31,220 nt of DNA from an uncultured Clostridia bacterium (lineage in GTDB: Bacteria > Bacillota > Clostridia > UMGS1810). How positions within the stretch are numbered: the stretch's first letter is position 1; each line of letters starts with the position of its first letter. The translations under genes were made by a program, and so were the position numbers. Below, in pieces: positions 1 to 6,657 of this stretch. The notes below the pieces were generated by a model. It saw only the letters and a program-made list of their open reading frames with translations. It had not been told where the DNA came from and did no database searches. The stretch covers positions 1 through 31,220 of the forward strand of contig CAJLYL010000009.1 of the NCBI GenBank assembly GCA_905210855.1. Reading direction: 5' to 3'.

Positions 1-453
1 ATGGCGGCAGGCGGCATAGCGGACGGACGCGGAGTTGCCGCGGCGTTTATGCTCGGTGCCTGCGGAGTTCAGCTCGGCACAAGATTCCTTGTTGCAAAGG
101 AGTGCGGAGTTCACCAAAATTACAAAAACAAAGTCTTAAAGGCAGGGGATATATCTACCGTAGTGACCGGCAGAAGGCTCGGACATCCGGTAAGAAGTCT
201 CAAAACGCCGTTTTCGCGGTCGTATGCCAAGGCTGAATATACAGATATATCAGACGAAGATTTGGAACAGCTCGCTGTCGGCGCGCTTTACCTTGCGGCG
301 AAAGAGGGCGACGAAAAGAAAGGCTGCTTCCTCGCCGGTCAGATTGCCGGTATGGTTGACCGCGAGCAGAGCGCCGCGGACATAATAAAGGAAATCTGCG
401 ATGAGGCGGAAAGCATTTTGAAAGGAGCTTCAAAATGGGTAAAACAGCAATAG
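1..453 (+). CDS. fabK: Enoyl-ACP reductase II FabK, C-terminal part (cut by left window edge)
   Basis: FMN-dependent FabK reduces trans-2-enoyl-ACP in the last step of each fatty-acid elongation cycle in the cytoplasm. Only the C-terminal 150 residues lie in the window; the family is about 310-320 residues, so about half is missing to the left and the Met at position 1 is probably internal. The visible part starts with the glycine-rich flavin-phosphate segment AAGGIADGRGVAAAFMLGA followed by GVQLGTRF, typical of the FabK/nitronate monooxygenase fold. The C-terminus overlaps the fabD start by 19 bases, so the two are translationally coupled. FabK rather than FabI is the usual Clostridia/Streptococcus enzyme. 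Confidence 0.93.
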   Translation: MAAGGIADGRGVAAAFMLGACGVQLGTRFLVAKECGVHQNYKNKVLKAGDISTVVTGRRLGHPVRSLKTPFSRSYAKAEYTDISDEDLEQLAVGALYLAAKEGDEKKGCFLAGQIAGMVDREQSAADIIKEICDEAESILKGASKWVKQQ

Positions 454-1367
454 TTTTTTCGGGTCAGGGTGCTCAGTACCCCGGCATGGGAAAATCCTTT
501 TACGATAATTCTAAGGTTGCAAAAAAACTGTACGATTATGCCGAGACGGTTCGCCCCGGCACGATTGCGCAGTCTTTTGAGGGCACTGCGGAGGAACTCA
601 AACGAACAGAGAATACTCAGCCGTGTCTCTATCTTGTGGATATATGCGCCGCACTTGCTTTAATGGAAATGGGCGTTGCGGCTGACGGAGTTGCCGGATT
701 TTCTCTCGGCGAAATAGCCGCGCTGGCATACGGCGGAGCATATACCTGCGAAGAGGGCTTTTCGATAGTCACGCGCCGCGGTCAATATATGCAGCAGGCG
801 GCGGACGCATACGACACCGCTATGGCTGCCGTGCTCAAGACGGACAGCTCCGTTGTGGAGAAAATCTGCTCGGACATCCGCAGCGGCGGCGAAAAAATCT
901 ACCCCGTGAACTACAATTCACCCGTGCAGACGGTTGTTGCCGGCTCAAAGGAAGCCATAGCGCAGCTGAAACCGATTGCCAAAGAGCAGGGCGCAAGGGT
1001 GGTTGACCTTGCGGTCGGCGCGGCTTTTCACTCACCGTATATGGACGGAGCGGCGCAGAATTTCAAAGAATACCTCGGCGGATTGAACCTTGCCGAGCCT
1101 TCACTTCCGGTGTATGCAAACTACACCGCCGCACCGTATGAGGGCGCAGCGATTGACACTCTGTCAAAGCAGATGAACAATCCCGTGCGCTGGTGCGACA
1201 CCATAAAGAGGATGTGCGCGGACGGTTACACCGATTTTATCGAGGCGGGCGCAGGCAAAACGCTGTGCGGTCTCATCAAAAAAATTGCCCCCGAGGCAAG
1301 AGTATATTCCGCAGAGACTTATGAATCTCTTGCGGAGATAGCTGAGGCGGTGAAAACCGATGCTTAA
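435..1367 (+). CDS. fabD: Malonyl-CoA:ACP transacylase FabD
   Basis: Transfers malonyl from CoA to acyl carrier protein, supplying the extender unit for the Fab cycle. The 310-residue length matches the family. The N-terminal FSGQGAQYPGMG motif, the nucleophile elbow GFSLGE with Ser90, and the later AAFHSPYM (catalytic His) are all visible. The elbow has Phe where E. coli FabD has His (GHSLGE), a position that varies between lineages. Start ATG 435 is preceded by AAAGGAG (421-427) at good spacing, inside the end of fabK. The stop overlaps the fabG start by 8 bases. Second visible gene of the operon. Confidence 0.96.
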   Translation: MGKTAIVFSGQGAQYPGMGKSFYDNSKVAKKLYDYAETVRPGTIAQSFEGTAEELKRTENTQPCLYLVDICAALALMEMGVAADGVAGFSLGEIAALAYGGAYTCEEGFSIVTRRGQYMQQAADAYDTAMAAVLKTDSSVVEKICSDIRSGGEKIYPVNYNSPVQTVVAGSKEAIAQLKPIAKEQGARVVDLAVGAAFHSPYMDGAAQNFKEYLGGLNLAEPSLPVYANYTAAPYEGAAIDTLSKQMNNPVRWCDTIKRMCADGYTDFIEAGAGKTLCGLIKKIAPEARVYSAETYESLAEIAEAVKTDA

Positions 1368-2094
1368 TGATAAAGTGGCGCTCATAACGGGCGCGTCCAG
1401 GGGTATCGGCAGGGCGATTGCTCAAAAATTTGCCGATGAGGGCGCGGCGATTGCCGCGGTGTACTGCGGCAGCGAGGAAAAAGCCAATGAGCTGAAGGCG
1501 GACATAGAGAGCCGCGGAGGCAGAATAAATATATATAAATGCGATGTGGCGGATTTTGACGCGTGCGCGGACACCGTGGTACAGGTTATAAAGGATTTCG
1601 GCGGAGTGGATATTTTGGTAAACAACGCCGGCATCACAAGGGATAAACTCATTTTACAGATGAATGCGGACGATTTTGACAGCGTGGTTGATACCAATCT
1701 CAAAGGTTCATTCAACATGATTAAACACTGCTGCAAAAATTTCCTTAAGAAGAAATACGGCAAAATCATCAACATCAGCTCGGTTGCCGGCATAATGGGC
1801 AACCCCGGTCAGGCAAACTACGCCTCGTCCAAGGCGGGCGTAATAGGGCTGACCAAGACCGTGGCAAAGGAGCTTGCTTCAAGGCACATCTGCTGCAACG
1901 CCATTGCCCCGGGATTCATCAGAACCGACATGACGGAGAGCTTTGACGGTAACGAGGCGGTGCTGAAATCCATTCCGCTCGGCAGAATGGGCAACGCTGA
2001 TGAGGTTGCCGCGCTGGCGGCTTTTCTGGCGGATTCCGCGTCCGACTACATCACGGGCGAGGTAATCCGTATAGACGGCGGAATTGCAATGTAA
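1360..2094 (+). CDS. fabG: 3-oxoacyl-ACP reductase FabG
   Basis: NADPH-dependent short-chain dehydrogenase that reduces beta-ketoacyl-ACP. It is 244 residues, the usual length. Visible motifs are the cofactor site TGASRGIG near residue 10, NNAG, and the catalytic set Ser141, Tyr154 and Lys158 (NISSVAG then YASSKAG), with the Ser-Tyr and Tyr-Lys spacings of E. coli FabG. The C-terminal ITGEVIRIDGG is typical. The start overlaps the fabD stop by 8 bases, suggesting coupled translation. Among many SDR paralogues, the position between fabD and fabF makes FabG the safe assignment. Confidence 0.96.
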   Translation: MLNDKVALITGASRGIGRAIAQKFADEGAAIAAVYCGSEEKANELKADIESRGGRINIYKCDVADFDACADTVVQVIKDFGGVDILVNNAGITRDKLILQMNADDFDSVVDTNLKGSFNMIKHCCKNFLKKKYGKIINISSVAGIMGNPGQANYASSKAGVIGLTKTVAKELASRHICCNAIAPGFIRTDMTESFDGNEAVLKSIPLGRMGNADEVAALAAFLADSASDYITGEVIRIDGGIAM

Positions 2095-2125
2095 ATGCAT
2101 GAAGATTAATGAAAGGAACAAGGCT

Positions 2126-3361
2126 ATGAACAAGAGAGTTGTTGTAACCGGCACGGGTGTTATATCGCCTGTCGGAAATAATACGGAGGATTTTCGCAAG
2201 AATATCATTGCCGGAAAAAACGGTATAGACAGGGTGACTAAGTTTGACACCACCGATTTTAAGGCTTGCCTTGCAGGGGAGGTCAAGGATTTTGACACAA
2301 GCCTGTACATGGACAAGAGCGAGGCGCGCAGACTTGACCACTATTCGCAGTACGCCCTGGCGGCGGCTCAGCAGGCAACAGAGGACAGCGGCATCATAGG
2401 CAATGTTGACCCCGAGCGCCTCGGTGTGTATTTCGGCTCCGGCATAGGCGGTTTTGAAACGATAGTCAGTGAGCACACCAACCTTATGAACAGAGGCCCC
2501 AAGAGGGTTTCGCCCATGTTCATCCCCAAGATGATATCAAACATCGCTGCAGGCAACATCGCCATTAAATACGGCGCTAAGGGCCCCTGCCTTTCCATAG
2601 TGACTGCGTGTGCCACGGGGTCAAACTGCATAGGCGAGGCTTACCGCGCAATAAAGGGTGGTTATGCGGACGCGGTTATCGCAGGCGGCGCAGAGGCATC
2701 GATAAATCCGCTCGGTTTTGCCGGCTTCATCAATTGTATGGCGCTGTGCGAGAGCGACGACAAGGACAGGGCGTCGATTCCCTTTGACAAGGAAAGATGC
2801 GGTTTCGTCATGGGCGAGGGCGCAGGCGCGCTCATCCTTGAGGAATACGAGCACGCAAAGAAACGCGGCGCAACAATCTATGCCGAGGTTGTCGGCTACG
2901 GAAACACGTGCGACGCTTACCACGTGACTGCTCCCGATCCTGACGGAATAGGCGGTGCAAACGCCATTGTTCAGGCACTTGCGGATTCCGGAGAATATGA
3001 CAGCAGCAAGGTGTATATCAATGCGCACGGCACAAGCACACCGCTTAACGACAAGACGGAGACAATCGCCATAAAGAGAGTTTTCGGCGATGACGCATAC
3101 AAGGTGCACATCAGCTCCACCAAGTCAATGACGGGTCATATGCTCGGCGCGGCAGGCGCTGTGGAGGCAATTGCGGCAATTATTGCGCTGCGCGGCAACA
3201 CGGTGCCGCCCACCATCGGCTACAAAGTGCCCGATGAGGACTGCGACCTGGACTACACGCCCAACAAAGCGGTAAGCACAGATATTGAATTGGCGCTTTC
3301 GCTCTCACTCGGATTCGGCGGTCACAATGCGTGTCTGGCGTTTCGGGAGGTGCGCGACTGA
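2126..3361 (+). CDS. fabF: 3-oxoacyl-ACP synthase II FabF
   Basis: Condensing enzyme that elongates acyl-ACP with malonyl-ACP. 411 residues from ATG 2126, chosen because MNKRVVVTGTG is the conserved family N-terminus and GAAAGG lies just upstream; an in-frame ATG at 2084 would add 14 unrelated residues. The catalytic triad is complete: Cys162 in VTACATGSN, His301 in NAHGTSTPLND, His338 in STKSMTGHMLGAAG. A 31-base gap separates it from fabG. Its TGA overlaps the fabZ ATG by one base (TGATG). In many Firmicutes accB lies directly after fabF; here it does not. Confidence 0.96.
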   Translation: MNKRVVVTGTGVISPVGNNTEDFRKNIIAGKNGIDRVTKFDTTDFKACLAGEVKDFDTSLYMDKSEARRLDHYSQYALAAAQQATEDSGIIGNVDPERLGVYFGSGIGGFETIVSEHTNLMNRGPKRVSPMFIPKMISNIAAGNIAIKYGAKGPCLSIVTACATGSNCIGEAYRAIKGGYADAVIAGGAEASINPLGFAGFINCMALCESDDKDRASIPFDKERCGFVMGEGAGALILEEYEHAKKRGATIYAEVVGYGNTCDAYHVTAPDPDGIGGANAIVQALADSGEYDSSKVYINAHGTSTPLNDKTETIAIKRVFGDDAYKVHISSTKSMTGHMLGAAGAVEAIAAIIALRGNTVPPTIGYKVPDEDCDLDYTPNKAVSTDIELALSLSLGFGGHNACLAFREVRD

Positions 3362-3789
3362 TGAACAAAGAGGAGATAATGGGCATATTGCCGCACCGCG
3401 ACAGTATGCTGCTGATAGATGAGGCGAGTGTAAAGGACGGCACGGCATACGGCAAGAAAAAAATTGTCGGCAGCGAATGGTTTCTGGACGGACATTTTCC
3501 CGAAAATCCCGTTGTGCCGGGAGTGATACTCTGCGAGATTATGGCGCAGTCTGTCTGTGTGCTCATGGCGGACAAAATGGACGGCGACTCTCTGCCGTAC
3601 TTCACCGGACTTGACAAAGTGCGGTTCAAGTCACCGGTAAAGCCCGGGGATTTGTTTGAAACGGAATGCAGCATAACGCGATCGCACGAGCCTTTCTGGT
3701 TTGCGCACGGCGTCGGCAAGGTCAACGGCAAGACGGCTGTTACGGCGGATTTTTCTTTCGCAATTGTCAAAAAGAATCCGGAGGATTAG
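3361..3789 (+). CDS. fabZ: 3-hydroxyacyl-ACP dehydratase FabZ
   Basis: Hot-dog-fold dehydratase converting 3-hydroxyacyl-ACP to trans-2-enoyl-ACP. 142 residues, the normal length. ILPHRDSMLLID near the N-terminus and GHFPENPVVPGV carry the catalytic His45, with Glu59 following in ILCEIMAQ. Start ATG 3361 shares its A with the fabF stop; an upstream in-frame ATG at 3331 lies inside fabF and lacks family similarity. accD starts two bases after the stop. Confidence 0.95.
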   Translation: MNKEEIMGILPHRDSMLLIDEASVKDGTAYGKKKIVGSEWFLDGHFPENPVVPGVILCEIMAQSVCVLMADKMDGDSLPYFTGLDKVRFKSPVKPGDLFETECSITRSHEPFWFAHGVGKVNGKTAVTADFSFAIVKKNPED

Positions 3790-3791
3790 AG

Positions 3792-4601
3792 ATGATAGAA
3801 AAACTCGGAAAACTGAAAGAACTTTTTAAACCAAAACAGAGCACACCCGAATTTGTGTGCAAAAAATGCGGTGAACATACCGTGTTTGCAGACGGTGATT
3901 TGCTCAAAATCTGCCCGAACTGCGGCGCATATTTCAGGATGAATCCTGCCGAGCGTGTGCGCATGATTTGCGACAGCTTTGAGGAGCTGGACGCGGATAT
4001 GTCAAGCAGCGATATACTCGGTTTTCCTCACTATGAGGAAAAACTCGAGTCTGCACGAAAGACGAGCGGCTGCGAGGACGCTGTATCATACGGCATTGCA
4101 AAGAGCGGCGGCGAGGAATATGTGCTTTTTGTCATGAACTCGGAATTCATGATGGGCAGCATGGGCACTGTTGTCGGTGAGAAGATTACCCGTGCATTCG
4201 AGCTTGCGCTCAGCAAGGAACTGCCGGTTGTCGGTTTCACCACATCGGGCGGTGCAAGGATGCAGGAGGGTATATATTCTCTCATGCAGATGGCAAAGGT
4301 CAGCGGTGCGGTCAAACGCCATTCCGATGCCGGTTTGCTGTACATAACGGTTCTCACAGACCCGACAACGGGCGGCGTGACGGCAAGCTTTGCAATGGAA
4401 GGCGACATAATCCTTGCCGAGCCAAAGGCGCTTGTCGGCTTTGCCGGTGCGCGCGTGATAGAGCAGACCACGGGGCAAAAGCTGCCCGAGGGTTTTCAGC
4501 GCTCGGAATTTTTGCTTGAGCACGGTTTTGTCGATGCCATTGTTCCGCGCGGCAGGCTAAAGGCGGAGATAGAGAATATACTGCGGATTCACAGCCGATA
4601 G
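3792..4601 (+). CDS. accD: Acetyl-CoA carboxylase, carboxyltransferase beta subunit AccD
   Basis: Beta subunit of the carboxyltransferase half-enzyme that makes malonyl-CoA from acetyl-CoA and carboxybiotin. 269 residues. The N-terminal four-cysteine zinc ribbon is visible (Cys23, Cys26, Cys41, Cys44: CKKC and CPNC), then the crotonase-like core with GGARMQEG and TTGGVTASFAM. ATG 3792 fits the zinc-ribbon start and directly follows fabZ. An 11-base gap with GGGAGGTG leads to accA. The biotin carrier (accB) and biotin carboxylase (accC) genes that often accompany it are not in this window. Confidence 0.96.
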   Translation: MIEKLGKLKELFKPKQSTPEFVCKKCGEHTVFADGDLLKICPNCGAYFRMNPAERVRMICDSFEELDADMSSSDILGFPHYEEKLESARKTSGCEDAVSYGIAKSGGEEYVLFVMNSEFMMGSMGTVVGEKITRAFELALSKELPVVGFTTSGGARMQEGIYSLMQMAKVSGAVKRHSDAGLLYITVLTDPTTGGVTASFAMEGDIILAEPKALVGFAGARVIEQTTGQKLPEGFQRSEFLLEHGFVDAIVPRGRLKAEIENILRIHSR

Positions 4602-4612
4602 GGAGGTGCGTT

Positions 4613-5395
4613 TTGGTGAATGCATATGACAGAGTGGTGCACGCAAGGGAGGGCAAACGCCCGACAGGTGCATTTTACATAAAAAAGATGATAACGGATT
4701 TTGTCGAGCTGCACGGCGACAGGCGTTTTGCCGATGACGGCGCGGTTGTCGGCGGCATAGGCAGATTGAACGGCAGACCCGTGACAGTTGTTGCAATGGA
4801 GCGCGGCGACACGATTGAGGAGCGCATGAAACGCAACTTCGGCTGCCCGAGTCCCGAGGGTTACAGAAAGGCTCTGCGCCTTATGAAACAGGCGGAGAAG
4901 TTTAACCGTCCGGTAATCTGCTTTATCAGCAGCCCCGGGGCGTACTGCGGCATAGGTGCGGAGCAGAGGGGGCAGGGACTTGCCATTGCGGAGAATCTCA
5001 TGGAGATGATGACGCTCACAGTTCCCGTTGTGTCGGTCGTCCTCGGCGAGGGCGGCAGCGGCGGAGCGCTTGCGCTCTCTGTGGCGGATTCCATAATAAT
5101 GCTTGAAAACGCGGTTTATTCCGTCATATCCCCCGAGGGATGCGCAAGCATACTGTGGAAGGACGCCGCTAAGGCGGCGGACGCGGCGGAAGCGCTGAAA
5201 CTTACCGCGGCAGACCTTTATTCTTTCGGCATTGCAGATAAGGTTATCTCGGAGGATGGCAGAGATTATGACAGCATAAGCGAGGCTGTCAAGGCGGAAA
5301 TTTCGTCCGAGCTGGACAGACTTGCCGAATTGCCGACAGAGGTGCTCTGTGACAACAGATACAAAAAATTCAGAATAATAGGCGCAAAAAATTAA
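4613..5395 (+). CDS. accA: Acetyl-CoA carboxylase, carboxyltransferase alpha subunit AccA
   Basis: Alpha subunit of the same carboxyltransferase; it pairs with AccD. 260 residues, the short Firmicutes form lacking the N-terminal helical extension of E. coli AccA (319 residues). Landmarks include ELHGDRRFADDGAVVGGIG and GEGGSGGALALSVAD, plus the ISPEGCASILWKDA segment. No ATG is available at the N-terminus. GGGAGGTG (4601-4608) serves either TTG 4613 or GTG 4616, so the start is a rare codon and uncertain by one residue. Last gene of the fab/acc operon, ending in a strong hairpin. Confidence 0.95.
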   Translation: MVNAYDRVVHAREGKRPTGAFYIKKMITDFVELHGDRRFADDGAVVGGIGRLNGRPVTVVAMERGDTIEERMKRNFGCPSPEGYRKALRLMKQAEKFNRPVICFISSPGAYCGIGAEQRGQGLAIAENLMEMMTLTVPVVSVVLGEGGSGGALALSVADSIIMLENAVYSVISPEGCASILWKDAAKAADAAEALKLTAADLYSFGIADKVISEDGRDYDSISEAVKAEISSELDRLAELPTEVLCDNRYKKFRIIGAKN

Positions 5396-5444
5396 AAAAC
5401 AGGCGTGTATCAAAAATGCTTTCTTTTTGATACACGCCTGTTTT
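5396..5444. terminator. Bidirectional terminator between accA and the lipoprotein gene
   Basis: A perfect 21-bp inverted repeat (5396-5416 with 5424-5444) flanks a 7-base loop, with an A-run on the left and a T-run on the right of each strand. It follows the accA stop immediately and lies 2 bases from the stop of the convergent lipoprotein gene, so it can end both transcripts. Confidence 0.93.
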
Positions 5445-5446
5445 GA

Positions 5447-6403
5447 TTATTCTCCCACAGCACCGTTGCCTATGCTGTTGTCTCTCAGCTGGCTGTCGCT
5501 GCGCGTCATGGCCATGATGCCGTTGCCGCCGCTCTCGGCGCTCTGCTCATCGGGCTGATTTTCCGCGCCCTCTTCGCCTCCCTCTGCGTCGAGGTAGTTT
5601 TTGTATGCGTCACGGTTGTCGTTATCCGAGCCGACCTTCACCCACGCCTGCCTTGCGCCGCTTGTCACGCTTGAAGCGCGGTCATAGGTTATGGTTATTG
5701 TGTCTCTGTCGGCGTCGAGTATCGCGGTAGCGCCGCGGAATGAGCTCACCGCGGAATCGTCGTTTTTGTAGTAGATCTTTTGCCCCGTCGTCTCCGTGGT
5801 TGTCATGTCGGAGAGGAAAAACATTTTGTGGTTTGCAAACTCTATGTCATTCCACTTTATGTCTCCGATTTTAAACTTCAGGTCGGGGTCGTCCGGCAGG
5901 GCGGTTATGCGCGATATAAAGCCGAATTCGGGGTCGTTTTGCACCTCAACCACTGTTCCCGACAGAGAGGTGTTGTCTATTCTGCGCCATTTTCCCGTCA
6001 TGTATTCTTTTACCTTTTCAATCATTTTTGAGTCGATGCTGTTGTATGTCTTTTGCAGACCGTTCACCACTGCTGCCGACGTCAGCGGATATTGCAGACA
6101 CCTGTCTATCACGCTCACCGTGGTTGCGTACAGCCTTTCGTCATTGTCACTGTCTACCTTTGATACCCTGTCGAGGAAATATGCAAAAAAATTATCCCTT
6201 GTCTCCTTGTCGTCGTTATTCTCCGCCATGGCTTCGCACAGACCCGTCAGTCCGGCAAGGTCGTTTGCGGAAAACATAAGCTCGGCGTTTTGTATCTCCG
6301 TTGTCTCGGTGTAGGCGATTTCTTCCTCATCTCCGCCGCAGGCGGTCATGGCACACGCCGCAAGCGCGGCGGCTGTTATTATCGATATGAATTTTCTGCT
6401 CAT
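5447..6403 (-). CDS. Putative exported lipoprotein of unknown function
   Basis: 318 residues. The N-terminus is a lipoprotein signal: Met-Ser-Arg-Lys, a hydrophobic stretch to about residue 16, and two candidate lipobox cysteines, Cys17 (LAAC) and Cys22 (MTAC followed by GGDEEE). It is probably anchored outside the membrane. The middle (about 30-135) looks helical and acidic. About 140-265 looks beta-rich and begins TGKWRRIDNTSLSGTVVEV, resembling small lipocalin-like or beta-barrel lipoprotein domains, but I do not recognise a named family. The C-terminus is low-complexity, rich in Glu, Gly and Ser. GGAG lies upstream of ATG 6403. It is monocistronic, convergent with accA, with its own consensus promoter. 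Confidence 0.8.
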   Translation of the reverse strand: MSRKFISIITAAALAACAMTACGGDEEEIAYTETTEIQNAELMFSANDLAGLTGLCEAMAENNDDKETRDNFFAYFLDRVSKVDSDNDERLYATTVSVIDRCLQYPLTSAAVVNGLQKTYNSIDSKMIEKVKEYMTGKWRRIDNTSLSGTVVEVQNDPEFGFISRITALPDDPDLKFKIGDIKWNDIEFANHKMFFLSDMTTTETTGQKIYYKNDDSAVSSFRGATAILDADRDTITITYDRASSVTSGARQAWVKVGSDNDNRDAYKNYLDAEGGEEGAENQPDEQSAESGGNGIMAMTRSDSQLRDNSIGNGAVGE

Positions 6404-6437
6404 TTATTAAGTCTCCAATGCATTTGTTTATGAACCC

Positions 6438-6466
6438 ATTGTACCACATTATGCTGAAAAAATCAA
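6438..6466 (-). promoter_or_regulatory. Sigma-A type promoter of the lipoprotein gene
   Basis: On the minus strand, -35 TTGATT (6461-6466), 17-base spacer, -10 TACAAT (6438-6443), about 35 bases upstream of the start codon. Confidence 0.75.
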
Positions 6467-6577
6467 TCCCAAACTGAAAATGAAAAAACGAAGAAGCGTA
6501 AAAAGCATTCTAAAATTACATTTGTGAACATACTGTTAATATTGGCAGGCAAGGAAGTTTTTTTACCGTAAATTTGT

Positions 6578-6606
6578 TTGAAATTTGTCGGATTTTGTGT
6601 TAAAAT
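6578..6606 (+). promoter_or_regulatory. Sigma-A type promoter of the activase operon
   Basis: -35 TTGAAA (6578-6583), 17-base spacer, -10 TAAAAT (6601-6606), 51 bases upstream of the activase start. It is divergent from the lipoprotein promoter. Nothing else is evident in the 254-base gap 6404-6657. Confidence 0.7.
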
Positions 6607-6657
6607 TATTACATATGTATCTTTGGGCGGTTTAGCGCCGGAAGGAGTAAAGAAACA

